Position numbers and translations under genes: made by a program. From contig CACGIB010000001.1 of the NCBI GenBank assembly GCA_902573045.1, positions 16,090 through 80,089 on the forward strand: a DNA stretch of 64,000 nucleotides, written 5' to 3'. Below, in pieces: positions 10,212-19,572 of the stretch. This stretch comes from an uncultured Prochlorococcus sp. (GTDB lineage: Bacteria; Cyanobacteriota; Cyanobacteriia; PCC-6307; Cyanobiaceae). The notes beneath the pieces were generated by a model, which worked only from the letters and a program-made list of their open reading frames with translations, did not search any database and had not been told where the DNA came from. Within the stretch, counting starts at the first letter, position 1. Each line of letters begins with the position of its first letter.

Positions 10212-11161
10212 ATCGTTTTTGCTTCATTTAAAAATAGAAACGAATTAGGGAATTTATTCATTGCTAAACCAGGAACTTTTGGCGTTGGTCCTTGTAATTG
10301 TAGAGAAGATAAATGATGGAGCCATCTCTTTCCTATTCCAGTTTCAAATGAGGTACTTATAGATATTAAAGCTTTTTTATTTTCTAATTCTCTTAAAAGC
10401 TTAACTGGATTATTTTCTTGAGAAGGCCTTCTAATTTGCCAACCCTTCCACTCATCAATCAATGTTGGAAATTTTAAAAGTGATTCGTCTAAAGCTATTG
10501 GAATTTTTTTGTTTAGTTCTATCAGTCCATCAATATCATCAACACAGAGAGGTTGTTCTAACCAATCTATATTTTTATTATCTTTCAAAATATCAGCCCA
10601 TCTATTAGCTATCTCTCTTCCCCAAGAACCATTAGCATCTATTCTTAACTTAATATTATTACCTATTTTGCTTAATATTTCTTCTAATTTTGCTTCTTCC
10701 TCATGGTTATTTTTTAGTGCTACTTTCCATTTTAAGGTTAATGATTTTCCAATATCACAATGTCTTTTTTTAATATCATTTAGATCTGAAACTACATTTT
10801 CATGATTTAACAATATTGCTGTTTTACCAATTTCATCAAAGTAGTAGTTTTCTTTAAAAATTATTTTTCCATTTATCTCAGCTAATGCAGAATTTATTGC
10901 AGATTGAATGCATGGGTGAAAAATATTTATTTGCTCAGATAAATTAAATTCCTCTATATACTCAGGGATCATATCTAGTTGTTTCGCACACTTTTTTAAG
11001 TCTTTTTTATGTAGCGGTGAAACTTCTCCAAACCCTATTTTTTTATCATTACTTATTAATTTAATTATCCAACCCGATTTTGTATGGTAATTGGTTTTAG
11101 AATTTTCTACTTTGGCCGATAACTTAAAGCTATAAGATTTTTTTTGAAATATTAAGTTCAT
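10196..11161 (-). CDS. menC: O-succinylbenzoate synthase
   Basis: An enolase-superfamily dehydratase of 321 residues converting SHCHC to o-succinylbenzoate. The catalytic and metal residues are visible: the KxK pair K144 and K146 in TLKWKV, and the metal ligands D175 (LRIDANGSW), E202 (DWLEQP) and D225 (IALDES). It starts with an ATG that overlaps the menA stop by 4 bp (ATGA), indicating translational coupling, and overlaps menE at its 3' end. The protein is divergent and lysine-rich, but the catalytic set is intact. Confidence 0.92.
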   Translation of the reverse strand: MNLIFQKKSYSFKLSAKVENSKTNYHTKSGWIIKLISNDKKIGFGEVSPLHKKDLKKCAKQLDMIPEYIEEFNLSEQINIFHPCIQSAINSALAEINGKIIFKENYYFDEIGKTAILLNHENVVSDLNDIKKRHCDIGKSLTLKWKVALKNNHEEEAKLEEILSKIGNNIKLRIDANGSWGREIANRWADILKDNKNIDWLEQPLCVDDIDGLIELNKKIPIALDESLLKFPTLIDEWKGWQIRRPSQENNPVKLLRELENKKALISISTSFETGIGKRWLHHLSSLQLQGPTPKVPGLAMNKFPNSFLFLNEAKTIWDQL

Positions 11162-12087
11162 TTATTTAGCAAGTAATTAAATATTAATCCTGTGATTAAA
11201 CCAATTCCATTAAGAGTTTGAAATTTTATTGCGATGAATTTGCAATTTTTTATTGCAGAAGGTTTTGCATACGAAGATTTTAATAAATTTATAAGTCTTG
11301 TTGCTTGAGGGAAACTAAGCAAATAAAGGATGCAAAAAACTGGAATAAATCCATAAACTATTGTGAAAAGTTGAAAAATATATATTGTAAAAATTATCCA
11401 AGGCACAAATTGAGAACCTTTTTTTGCCCCTAAGCGAACTAAAGGTGAATTTTTCCCATGCTTTTTATCTTCAGAAATTTGATGAAAATGAGAACAAAAT
11501 AACACAAGAGTTGTTGCCAAGGACGGTCCTGAACCAAGTAATAAAGAAACTTTCCATGGAATATCTTCGAAGTAAATATTAGACGGATTTAACGCAATTA
11601 AGACTGCAGAGTACGCAAAAGGTCCAAATGCAAGCCAGCATAATGGTTCTCCTAAACCTTGATAGCCTAATCTAAAAGGAGGACCTTGATATAAATATCC
11701 TAAGAAGCAGCAAGCTGCCACCAAAATAAAAATGTTTATACTTGTTGATACTGAAATAATTAAAATTATTAATAAACCAATAACTAAAGATGTATATGCA
11801 ATAAATGAAATTATTTTTTTATTTTTTACAAGATTTATAATTGAATGGAATTTAAATTCATCGATTCCTGTTTCTGCGTCGTATAAATCATTAGTTAGAT
11901 TTTCCCAAAGTAATATCAAAATTGCAGCTAAAGTAAATAAAATTAAATTATAAATTTTTACCTCTTCATATTGATTGAGCAAGTAAGCCCCTGTTATTAA
12001 AACTGGAAGTATGGCCACGGAATAAAGAGGCCATTTTATTGCTTTTTTCCATAATTTTTTTTTATCATCGTCCATTTTAATTAACAC
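11158..12087 (-). CDS. menA: 1,4-dihydroxy-2-naphthoate phytyltransferase
   Basis: A UbiA-superfamily integral membrane prenyltransferase of 309 residues that attaches the phytyl tail to DHNA, making the phylloquinone precursor used in photosystem I. The first aspartate-rich motif is ENLTNDLYDAETGID at about 62-76, and hydrophobic segments account for about eight or nine membrane passes. A second conserved stretch, SHFHQISEDKKHGKNSPLVRLG, carries the further Asp/Lys cluster. The called start is GTG at 12087; ATG at 12075 is equally plausible. It is first in menA-menC-menE and divergent from menF. Confidence 0.93.
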   Translation of the reverse strand: MLIKMDDDKKKLWKKAIKWPLYSVAILPVLITGAYLLNQYEEVKIYNLILFTLAAILILLWENLTNDLYDAETGIDEFKFHSIINLVKNKKIISFIAYTSLVIGLLIILIISVSTSINIFILVAACCFLGYLYQGPPFRLGYQGLGEPLCWLAFGPFAYSAVLIALNPSNIYFEDIPWKVSLLLGSGPSLATTLVLFCSHFHQISEDKKHGKNSPLVRLGAKKGSQFVPWIIFTIYIFQLFTIVYGFIPVFCILYLLSFPQATRLINLLKSSYAKPSAIKNCKFIAIKFQTLNGIGLITGLIFNYLLNK

Positions 12088-12175
12088 GCAAAATTAGATA
12101 ATTATTGGATGTAGTTTATAAATTGAGTTACATTTTTTACTTTATTGCATCATTTTTAGTTATTTTCAATAAGTA

Positions 12176-13588
12176 ATGAAAAATGATTTAAACTTAACAG
12201 ATTTGTTAAAAGATGTATTTTCCTCTTTCGATAAGAAAGTTGAAAATTCTGGATTAGTAAGTATTTGTGTTGAGATTCCTTCTATTGATTTATTTCAAGT
12301 TTATGAATTGTTAATAAATCAATATCCGTTTTCTTCTTTTTGGGAGGAATCTGATGGCATTTCATATATAGCTTTCGAGAAGTGTAAATATGTTACTCTG
12401 GATGGCCCAAAAAGATTTGAGGTAGCAAAAGAGTTTAATTCTGAGAATTTTAAAAATTTAATTAACTTAACTAATGAATCGCATAATTCTGCACTTTCAA
12501 AAATAATTTATTTATTTTCTTTCTCTGAAAATTTGAATAATAAGAATTTACCTTCAGATATCCCTAGTTTGGAAGCAATTTTGCCAAAAATATTAATTAC
12601 TAAAAGTGGCAAGAATTGCTGGTTAAGAATCAATGGTCATGTTGAAGGTAAATCATCATTAAGAACATTAATTGAAGAAATATGGACAATTAGAAATCAA
12701 GTTATTAATTCTGGCTCAGAATTAATAAAATCATCTGGCTTAAAAACTAGTTTTGATCCCCCTTTTATTGATGATTTCTCACGCTCCTTAGAAACTTCTA
12801 AAACAAACATGAAAAAAGTAGTAAATAGAGGAATTCAATTAGTAGAGAAAGATATCCTCGAAAAGATAGTTTTAGCGAATAGGATTAAAATAAAACTTAA
12901 AAATAAATTAGATTTATTAGAAATTTTAAAAAGATTTAAAAAGAAGCAACCAAATACATGTAGATACGTTTGGAAAAGGAATAGTAAGGATATTTTGTTT
13001 GGAGCATCTCCAGAAAAATTATTTTCTTTCTCTAAACCTAATTTAACTTTAGAGGCTCTTGCTGGAACTATCTCTACTAATTCAAATTTTAAGAAACTCC
13101 TAAAAAGTACTAAAGACTTAAAGGAACATAATTATGTAATACAACATTTGATTAAATCTTTAGAAGTTTCAAAAATAACAAACTTTAAAAAAAGTGATAT
13201 CAAGGTAAATTCATTTGGAGATATTTCTCATTTGCAAACACTCATTTTCTCTAAAGTTGAAAATATTTGTCCTTTTGAATTGCTTAAAAACTTACATCCA
13301 TCTCCAGCTGTTTGTGGATACCCAAAAAATGCAGCATTGGATTGGATAAACACTCTTGAGTCTTTTCCTAGAGGAAATTATGCTTCTCCAATGGGTTGGG
13401 TTGATTCATCAGGCAATGCTTCATTTCTTTTGGCAATAAGAGGCGCAAGATGTATTGAAGAAAATATTGAATTTACTGCAGGTTCAGGTATAGTTTCTGG
13501 CTCCGTTTTAGAGAAAGAAATAGATGAGATTAAATTAAAATTTGAATCTATAGTAAAACAGATATTTTGCGCTAAAAACCCTAGATAA
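12176..13588 (+). CDS. menF: Isochorismate synthase
   Basis: A chorismate-utilising enzyme of 470 residues making isochorismate, the entry to phylloquinone synthesis. The conserved C-terminal catalytic half includes [31 protein letters not shown], the PSPAVCGYP segment, GNYASPMGW and [11 protein letters not shown]. The N-terminal third is divergent. It is head-to-head with menA with an 88-bp gap that must hold both promoters. Its last 8 bp overlap the convergent gshB stop. menD and menB are not in this window. Confidence 0.93.
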   Translation: MKNDLNLTDLLKDVFSSFDKKVENSGLVSICVEIPSIDLFQVYELLINQYPFSSFWEESDGISYIAFEKCKYVTLDGPKRFEVAKEFNSENFKNLINLTNESHNSALSKIIYLFSFSENLNNKNLPSDIPSLEAILPKILITKSGKNCWLRINGHVEGKSSLRTLIEEIWTIRNQVINSGSELIKSSGLKTSFDPPFIDDFSRSLETSKTNMKKVVNRGIQLVEKDILEKIVLANRIKIKLKNKLDLLEILKRFKKKQPNTCRYVWKRNSKDILFGASPEKLFSFSKPNLTLEALAGTISTNSNFKKLLKSTKDLKEHNYVIQHLIKSLEVSKITNFKKSDIKVNSFGDISHLQTLIFSKVENICPFELLKNLHPSPAVCGYPKNAALDWINTLESFPRGNYASPMGWVDSSGNASFLLAIRGARCIEENIEFTAGSGIVSGSVLEKEIDEIKLKFESIVKQIFCAKNPR

Positions 13589-14504
13589 TTTCTACTAATT
13601 TTTCAATAACTTCCTCTGAAACATTTTTATTGGATAAATTTTCTATTTCTCTTAAACCTGTTGGACTGGTTACATTAATCTCGCTAAGCATTCCATTTAT
13701 TACATCAATACCTACAAAAAATAAACCCTCATCTTTGAAGTGTTGAGATAATTCTGAGCAGATACTTTTTTCTTTTTCTGTTAATAATGTGGGTTCAGCC
13801 TTGCCTCCCATCGCTAAATTACTCCTAAAATCGCCTCCTTGAGGAATCCTATTTATTGATCCAATTGCTTCTCCGTTTACGATAATTATTCTTTTATCAC
13901 CCTCTATGACTTCAGGAATAAATTTTTGCATCATAACGGGTAATTCTTCTTGAGAAGTGATTAATTCAATGATTGATTTAATTCCTGGAGAATTTTTATT
14001 TATCCTTATAACACCTTGACCACCTTTTCCTCCTAGAGGTTTTATGACAACTTCATTATTTATATTTGCAAAATTAATAAGATCTTTTACCTTACTCGCA
14101 ACTATTGTAGGTGCCATTAAGTGGCTGTATCTTAAAGCACCTAGCTTTTCATTCCACGCTCTTAATGATGAGGGTTTGTTAATTACTTTTACTCCTTTTC
14201 TTTCGGCAACTTCTAAAAGATGGGTTGCATATAAATAAGCCTCATTTACAGGAGGATCTTTTCTCATCCAAATGCAATTAAATTCGGCGAGAGGTATGCA
14301 ATCATTCTCTTTGAAAGAAATCCATGGAATTACTTCAACTTTTACGGAAGATGCCCATACTTCATCACCTCTAGCTTCCAGGTCTTGAGGAGTACAACTC
14401 CAGATTTCAATATTTTTTTTTGATGATGCTTGCATTAAAGCAGCAGTTGAATCTTTTAAGGGATTTATATTTTTAATTGGATCTATTACGAATAGAAATT
14501 TCAT
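13581..14504 (-). CDS. gshB: Glutathione synthetase
   Basis: An ATP-grasp ligase of 307 residues adding glycine to gamma-glutamylcysteine. The N-terminal [20 protein letters not shown] and [13 protein letters not shown] segments are typical of prokaryotic GshB. The ATP-grasp portion has [16 protein letters not shown] and, near the C-terminus, [13 protein letters not shown] with the metal-binding residues. It follows a glutaredoxin gene on the same strand by only 5 bp, a functionally sensible pair. It overlaps menF tail-to-tail by 8 bp. Confidence 0.96.
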   Translation of the reverse strand: MKFLFVIDPIKNINPLKDSTAALMQASSKKNIEIWSCTPQDLEARGDEVWASSVKVEVIPWISFKENDCIPLAEFNCIWMRKDPPVNEAYLYATHLLEVAERKGVKVINKPSSLRAWNEKLGALRYSHLMAPTIVASKVKDLINFANINNEVVIKPLGGKGGQGVIRINKNSPGIKSIIELITSQEELPVMMQKFIPEVIEGDKRIIIVNGEAIGSINRIPQGGDFRSNLAMGGKAEPTLLTEKEKSICSELSQHFKDEGLFFVGIDVINGMLSEINVTSPTGLREIENLSNKNVSEEVIEKLVEII

Positions 14505-14509
14505 AAGAT

Positions 14510-14764
14510 CTAGTTTAATAATGCTTCTAATTTATTTTCATTTTCTAATGCGTAGAGATCATCGCAGCCTCCGATACCCTCATTATCTATAAATATTTGT
14601 GGTAATGTTCTTCTACCATCAGCTCTTTCAATCATCAATGCTCTGGCATCTTCGTCGCCATCTATTTTATATTCTGTAAAATTTACATTTTTTTTCTTGA
14701 GTAGTGATTTTGCTCGAATACAGAATGGGCAATATTGCCAAGTATAAATTTCAACTTTGGACAT
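14510..14764 (-). CDS. grxC: Glutaredoxin, dithiol type
   Basis: An 84-residue thioredoxin-fold protein with the dithiol active site CPFC at 12-15 (YCPFCIRAK), the cis-proline segment RTLPQIFID and the glutathione-binding GGCDDL near the C-terminus. It reduces disulfides and glutathionylated proteins using glutathione. It directly precedes gshB, which makes its cofactor, so the two are likely co-transcribed. The length is normal for bacterial Grx3. The start is an ATG at 14764. Confidence 0.95.
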   Translation of the reverse strand: MSKVEIYTWQYCPFCIRAKSLLKKKNVNFTEYKIDGDEDARALMIERADGRRTLPQIFIDNEGIGGCDDLYALENENKLEALLN

Positions 14765-14840
14765 TTTTTTAAAATAATACTTAGTTTATACTATTAAACA
14801 AAAGTGCTTGTTAGATTATAAATAACGATTAAATTCTATT

Positions 14841-15963
14841 TTGATAGATATTACAGATTTCAAAAAAGATCTATCGGAACTAACAGAGCGCCTGGGTAAT
14901 GCTCAGGATTGTCTTTGACGTTCCAAGGTTAAAAGCGAAAAGGAAAGAGTTAGAGCAGATTTCTGCTCAACCTGAATTTTGGGATAATCAAGAAGAAGCT
15001 AAAAAGCAAATGTTAATCCTTGATGATGTCAAAGCACAACTCGAATTGTTAGATAAATGGAAAACTTTTATTTCTGATGCTAATGCCTCTCTTGAGCTTT
15101 ATTCTCTAGAACCCGAAGAGGAAATGATTTTAGAATCGCAGCTGGGATTAAAGAAATTAAGAGAGAATTTGGATAAATGGGAATTTGAAAGATTGTTATG
15201 TGGTGAATACGATAAGGAAGGAGCAGTAGTTTCTATTAACGCAGGTGCGGGTGGAACAGATGCGCAGGATTGGGTAGAGATATTATTAAGAATGTACTCT
15301 AGATGGGCCGATAATAATCAAATGAGCCTTGTCATTAATGAATTATCTCAAGGAGAAGAAGCAGGTATTAAAAGTGTAACGTTCGAAATTGATGGAAAAT
15401 ATGCATATGGCTATCTGCAATATGAAAAAGGAACTCATAGATTAGTAAGAATTTCTCCTTTTAATGCCAATGGCAAAAGACAAACCAGCTTTGCTGGGGT
15501 AGAGGTTATGCCAAAATTAGATGATAATATTTCACTTGATATACCTGAAAAAGATTTAGAAATTACAACGAGTAGATCCGGTGGAGCTGGAGGACAAAAT
15601 GTTAATAAAGTAGAAACAGCAGTGAGAATTGTTCATTTGCCTTCAGGGATTTCAGTAAGATGTACTCAAGAAAGATCTCAATTACAAAATAAAGAAAAAG
15701 CTATGTTACTTTTAAAGTCTAAACTACTAGTGATTGCTAAAGAACAACGAGCTGCTGAAGTCGCTGATATTAAAGGTGATATTGTGGAAGCTGCATGGGG
15801 CAATCAAATAAGAAATTATGTTTTCCATCCCTATCAAATGGTAAAAGATCTTAGGACTATGCAGGAAACTAACGAGTTAGATAGTGTTTTAGATGGTGGA
15901 CTTGACCCATTTATTCATGAATTATTACGTATGAATATTTCTTCTAATGAATCTATTGAATAA
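14841..15963 (+). CDS. prfB: Peptide chain release factor 2, expressed by programmed +1 frameshift
   Basis: RF2 recognises UGA and UAA stop codons. The gene begins with TTG at 14841, reads 25 codons to CTT and meets an in-frame TGA at 14916-14918; a +1 slip at CTT-TGA-C continues in the frame that stops at 15963, giving about 373 residues. The downstream frame has the RF2 recognition tripeptide SPF at about 205-207 and GGQ at about 250-252 in [15 protein letters not shown]. An ATG at 14899 in the second frame would give nonsense before the DVPRLKAKR join. An in-frame stop at 14823 limits the 5' extent. It is followed closely by the DUF3285-like gene and ybeY. Confidence 0.96.
14903..14919 (+). 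other. Programmed +1 frameshift site of prfB
   Basis: The slippery CTT at 14913-14915 is followed by TGA at 14916-14918 and C at 14919, the classic RF2 autoregulatory context. A purine-rich AGGA at 14905-14908 sits a few bases upstream and can serve as the internal Shine-Dalgarno stimulator, though it is weaker than the longer G-run of Escherichia coli. When RF2 is scarce, the ribosome pauses at TGA and slips forward. Protein similarity to RF2 continues directly across the join, which supports real frameshifting rather than a sequencing error. Confidence 0.92.
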
Positions 15964-15966
15964 CTA

Positions 15967-16149
15967 ATGGAAAATAAAAACGAAATTTTAGAAAAAAAAG
16001 TTTCTCCTCCAAGCTTTATAAAGCTTGCTATGAGAAATATGGTAAGGAAAGGCTCAAAAAGTATTTCTCATTTTTCAATAACCTTTCTAGTTTTAATTGG
16101 GATATTAATACTTGTGGCCACAATAGGTAAGCCCAATATTCCAGTTTAA
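15967..16149 (+). CDS. Small DUF3285-like single-span membrane protein
   Basis: A 60-residue protein with a conserved basic N-terminal half (PPSFIKLAMRNMVRKGSKS at about 14-32) and one hydrophobic helix at about 36-53, ending in a short polar tail. This matches the pattern of DUF3285, a family of small cyanobacterial proteins of unknown function. It starts 3 bp after the prfB stop and ends 6 bp before ybeY, so it is almost certainly in the same transcript. Confidence 0.82.
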   Translation: MENKNEILEKKVSPPSFIKLAMRNMVRKGSKSISHFSITFLVLIGILILVATIGKPNIPV

Positions 16150-16155
16150 GAATGT

Positions 16156-16695
16156 ATGAAAGAAAAAATTATTTCTGAAATAAATTTAGATTTGGTTTTT
16201 CAATGTAATGATTTCTCTAAATTTTCAAATAAGTTAAAAGATACTAAAACTCATCTTATTTTTGAATCTATTTTTTGGGAGAAAGTTTTTTTATCTTGGA
16301 TAAATACTATATTAAAAAAAGAGGATTATGAATTACCAAATTATATTTTTGAAAAAAAATCTTTTTCATTAGGCTTACAGATAATATCTGATCAACAAAT
16401 TGCTTCTTTGAATAAGAAATGGATGCAAAAAAATGGTCCAACTGATGTTCTATCTTTTCCAATTATTTCTAATGAATCTCTAAATAATTTAGATCATATA
16501 GAGTTGGGAGATATTTTTATATCATTAGAGATGGCACTTGAGCAATCTTATGAATATAAACATTCAATCTATAGAGAGATGATCTGGTTGGCTAGTCATG
16601 GATTTTTACATCTTTTGGGATGGGAACATAATAATGAGCATGATTTAGAAAATATGTTAAATTTCCAAGAATATTTAATTACTCGATTAGATTAA
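16156..16695 (+). CDS. ybeY: Endoribonuclease YbeY
   Basis: A zinc-dependent RNase needed for 16S rRNA 3'-end maturation and ribosome quality control. The metal-binding signature HxxxHxxGxxH-like run [12 protein letters not shown] places ligands at H148, H152 and H158. The upstream [17 protein letters not shown] segment is also diagnostic. At 179 residues it carries about 40 extra N-terminal residues compared with compact YbeY proteins. It sits between the DUF3285-like gene and dgkA, and the ybeY-dgkA pairing is common in bacteria. Confidence 0.95.
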   Translation: MKEKIISEINLDLVFQCNDFSKFSNKLKDTKTHLIFESIFWEKVFLSWINTILKKEDYELPNYIFEKKSFSLGLQIISDQQIASLNKKWMQKNGPTDVLSFPIISNESLNNLDHIELGDIFISLEMALEQSYEYKHSIYREMIWLASHGFLHLLGWEHNNEHDLENMLNFQEYLITRLD

Positions 16696-16701
16696 AAATA
16701 A

Positions 16702-17112
16702 ATGAAAAAAAAAATAAACTATTTAGAAAATAGAAAAGAATCATACAAAACTTCTAGTAATGTATTTATAAGTTTTAAGTATGCTTTCAGTGGTATTAGT
16801 TATGTATTAAAAACTTCAAGAAATTTTAAAATTCAATTAATTTTTGCAGTTGCAAGTTTAATAATTGGTTTTTTACTAAAAATTAGTCTCAGTAATTATG
16901 TTATTTTGATTGCAACAATAATGTCTGTTTTAATATTAGAAATATTGAACACATCTATTGAATCAATCGTTGATTTAGTAGTGAAAAAAGAATTTAGTAT
17001 TTTGGCTAAAATTTCAAAAGATACTTCTGCAGGAGCAGTATTATTAGCTTCCATTAATTCTGTTATTATTGCTGTATATATCTTTGTTCCTAAAATAAAG
17101 TTGTTATTTTAA
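16702..17112 (+). CDS. dgkA: Diacylglycerol kinase, prokaryotic type
   Basis: A 136-residue membrane protein with the DgkA/undecaprenol-kinase core: FKYAFSGISYVLKTSRNFKIQ, then membrane segments, then the catalytic signature EILNTSIESIVDLV near residues 80-93. Three hydrophobic helices are visible. The family phosphorylates diacylglycerol or undecaprenol; which one is used here cannot be told. It is 6 bp downstream of ybeY and 12 bp upstream of trpG. Confidence 0.9.
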   Translation: MKKKINYLENRKESYKTSSNVFISFKYAFSGISYVLKTSRNFKIQLIFAVASLIIGFLLKISLSNYVILIATIMSVLILEILNTSIESIVDLVVKKEFSILAKISKDTSAGAVLLASINSVIIAVYIFVPKIKLLF

Positions 17113-17124
17113 ATCCATATAAAT

Positions 17125-17721
17125 ATGTTTCTTGTTATTGATAATTACGATAGTTTTACTTATAACCTTGTTCAATATTTAGGAGAACTTTCAGTTGAGC
17201 ATGAAATAACTAAAGAATTAATAGTTAAAAGAAATGATGAAATTACTTTAGAAGAAATTATCAAACTAAATCCTGGTGGAATTCTCTTATCTCCAGGTCC
17301 AGGTAATCCAGATCAATCTGGTATTTGTCTGCCAATTCTAAAAAAATTATCTAAAAATATTCCGACCTTGGGAGTTTGTTTAGGTCATCAAGCTTTGGCT
17401 CAAGCTTTTGGAGGTAAGGTTATAGTTGGGAAAGAACTTATGCATGGTAAGACATCCAAAATATTTCATAATCAAAAAGGATTGTTTAAAGATATCGAGA
17501 CTCCATTTGTGGCTACTAGATACCATAGTCTTATAGTTGATTCAAGTTCTTTACCATCTTGTTTCGACATAACTGCGACTTTAGAAGACTCAACAATTAT
17601 GGCTATCTCTCATAAAGAATATAAACATTTACATGGGGTACAGTTCCATCCTGAAAGTGTGTTGACGCAATTTGGTCATAAATTAATTAGTAATTTTCTA
17701 AAAATGGCTGAACAAAAGTAA
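17125..17721 (+). CDS. trpG: Anthranilate/aminodeoxychorismate synthase glutamine amidotransferase
   Basis: A class I glutamine amidotransferase of 198 residues that supplies ammonia to anthranilate synthase and often also to aminodeoxychorismate synthase. The catalytic triad is visible: C85 in LGVCLGHQAL, and H175 and E177 in VQFHPESVLT. The N-terminal IDNYDSFTYNLVQY and LSPGPGNP are typical. No trpE or pabB is adjacent, so one amphibolic subunit serving tryptophan and folate is possible but not shown by the sequence. Confidence 0.93.
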   Translation: MFLVIDNYDSFTYNLVQYLGELSVEHEITKELIVKRNDEITLEEIIKLNPGGILLSPGPGNPDQSGICLPILKKLSKNIPTLGVCLGHQALAQAFGGKVIVGKELMHGKTSKIFHNQKGLFKDIETPFVATRYHSLIVDSSSLPSCFDITATLEDSTIMAISHKEYKHLHGVQFHPESVLTQFGHKLISNFLKMAEQK

Positions 17722-17740
17722 AATAAAAAAAAATAATATT

Positions 17741-18466
17741 ATGATTTCTCAAATTAAAAACTTTTTATTTTTGATATTAGTTAGCTCTTTTTTACCTACC
17801 TCATTATTGGCAAGGAACTTAGGAATAAAAAGTTTGGGATATAGTAGTTTTTTAATTACTAGTGCAGATAAATCTATTCTTATAAATCCCTTTAAAGCAA
17901 TAGGTTGTGCAAGTAATTTAAAGGAGCCAAAAGAAGTCAACGTAGATTTTATTTTGGCTAGTTCTAGGCTTCCAGATGAAGGATATAACCCTAATGATCA
18001 ATTAATGTTCGTTGAGCCAGGAATCTATCAATTTGAGGATATTTTATTAAATGGAATTTCTGTACCACATGACAGAGTAGATGGAAGAAGATTTGGGATG
18101 GCAACTGTTTGGAGTTGGGAGCAGAATAACCTTAAAATTGTTCATATGGGAGGAGCAGCTGGTGATATTGATATAAACAGTCAAATTATTTTGTCTGCTC
18201 CAGATATATTGTTTATTTCAATTGGAGGAGGAATAAAATCTTACAATGGTAAAGAAGCCTCAAAAATAGTTAAGCTTCTAAAACCTAATGTAGTTATTCC
18301 TGTTCACTTTGAACGCGGCAAAAAAATTAATAAAGAATGTGATTTCTCAAACGCTGATTTATTTATCGAAAATATGAAAGATTTTAAAGTAAAATATGTT
18401 GGAAAAGATTTTCAAATAAAACCTAAAAGAATCGATCAAAATACAATTTATATTTTCAGTAATTAA
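17741..18466 (+). CDS. Exported metallo-beta-lactamase-fold protein with degenerate metal site
   Basis: A 241-residue protein with a cleavable-looking signal peptide (hydrophobic 6-20, then SLLARN). The rest resembles UlaG-like metallo-beta-lactamase folds: GIKSLGYSSFLITS and ILINPF at the start, MGGAAGD in the middle and VVIPVHFERG near the end. At the position where family members have HxHxDH, this protein reads ILASSRLPDEGY, so the main zinc ligands are absent. It may have a structural or binding role; hydrolase activity should not be assumed. The stop overlaps hisC tail-to-tail by 4 bp. Confidence 0.75.
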   Translation: MISQIKNFLFLILVSSFLPTSLLARNLGIKSLGYSSFLITSADKSILINPFKAIGCASNLKEPKEVNVDFILASSRLPDEGYNPNDQLMFVEPGIYQFEDILLNGISVPHDRVDGRRFGMATVWSWEQNNLKIVHMGGAAGDIDINSQIILSAPDILFISIGGGIKSYNGKEASKIVKLLKPNVVIPVHFERGKKINKECDFSNADLFIENMKDFKVKYVGKDFQIKPKRIDQNTIYIFSN

Positions 18467-19572
18467 TTTTTTAAATCTAATATCTTGTAATTGTCCCAGA
18501 AAAAAATCATTTGTTCTTTAGTTCCAATACTAACCCTTATAGAATTACCGATATCTTTTTTGTTTTCCATACTTCTAATAAGAATACCTTTTTCTCTCAT
18601 CTGTTGTATTAAGATTTTAGGATCTTTTTTTGGCCAAATTAAGAAATAATTACCTCCACTAAAGTGAGTTCTGATTTTTGTTGATTTAAATTTATTTAAA
18701 ATCCATTCCCTCGCCTTTTTTACCTCTAAAACATAATTATCAATATATGATTTGTCTTTAAGTGCTGCTAATGTAGCTGTTATAGCAAAGCTGTTTACAT
18801 CATATGGTCCTGTAACTTTATTAATGTACTGAATTAAACTTTTATTGCCAAAAGTAAAACCTATTCTTAAACCAGCTAGACCTGCAGTTTTTGAAAGAGA
18901 TTGGATTATTAGTATATTTTTATTCTTTTCAAAATCTATCGATTCAAGAAGACTATCTCCATTAAATTTTTCATATAGTTCATCAACAACTATTAATGAA
19001 TCTTTATTGATATTGGCTAAATTAATTATTTCATGAGAGCTTAGAACAGTTCCTGTTGGATTATTTGGATTGCAAATAAATATTAACTTTGGATTATGCT
19101 TTATTATTTTTTCCCTAAATTCTTCGATGGGGAATAGAAAATTTTCTCCAATGTAAGAACAACTTATTTTTTTCATTCCTCGGATTTCTGCACAAGGAGA
19201 ATAGTAACCAAAAGTTGGATTTGTGGTTAGAAATATTTGATCTTTTTCTCCAAAGCAATTGAAAATTGCATTTATTGCTGCATCTGCTCCATTGAAAATT
19301 CCGATTTCATCATTACTAAATTTTCTTGAATCAAGATATTTATCACATAAAAATTTTTTTAAAAAATTATATTCTGGATAAATTGAAATCTCATCTAATT
19401 TTATCGCTTGTAATGCCTCTAGAACCTTAGGACTTGGACCTAAAGTATTTTCATTAAAGTCTAAGCGGAGTAAATTTCTTCTGTTTTCTAAAGGTGCAGA
19501 GTAAGACTGCATATTTATTATTTCTTCTCTTGGTTTTGGGAAAAGATTATTTAATGGATCAAAATCATTCAT
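18463..19572 (-). CDS. hisC: Histidinol-phosphate aminotransferase
   Basis: A class I/II PLP aminotransferase of 369 residues. Motifs are LDFNENTLGPSP at 38-49, CNPNNPTG at 167-174, DELY at 197-200 and the PLP lysine K228 in QSLSKTAGLAGLRIGF. HisC converts imidazole-acetol phosphate to histidinol phosphate; such enzymes can also use aromatic substrates, so exact specificity is inferred. The ATG overlaps the TAA of argS (TAATG), suggesting coupling. Confidence 0.88.
   Translation of the reverse strand: MNDFDPLNNLFPKPREEIINMQSYSAPLENRRNLLRLDFNENTLGPSPKVLEALQAIKLDEISIYPEYNFLKKFLCDKYLDSRKFSNDEIGIFNGADAAINAIFNCFGEKDQIFLTTNPTFGYYSPCAEIRGMKKISCSYIGENFLFPIEEFREKIIKHNPKLIFICNPNNPTGTVLSSHEIINLANINKDSLIVVDELYEKFNGDSLLESIDFEKNKNILIIQSLSKTAGLAGLRIGFTFGNKSLIQYINKVTGPYDVNSFAITATLAALKDKSYIDNYVLEVKKAREWILNKFKSTKIRTHFSGGNYFLIWPKKDPKILIQQMREKGILIRSMENKKDIGNSIRVSIGTKEQMIFFWDNYKILDLKN

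Noticed and set aside
14899..14918. ATG at 14899 as the start of prfB
   Set aside because: It is in the downstream frame but gives MLRIVF before the conserved DVPRLKAKR; the homologous N-terminus is in the other frame, joined through the CTT-TGA-C slip.
16011..16026. Perfect 16-base palindrome AAGCTTTATAAAGCTT
   Set aside because: It lies inside the conserved coding part of the DUF3285-like gene and is explained by the codons for Ser-Phe-Ile-Lys-Leu.
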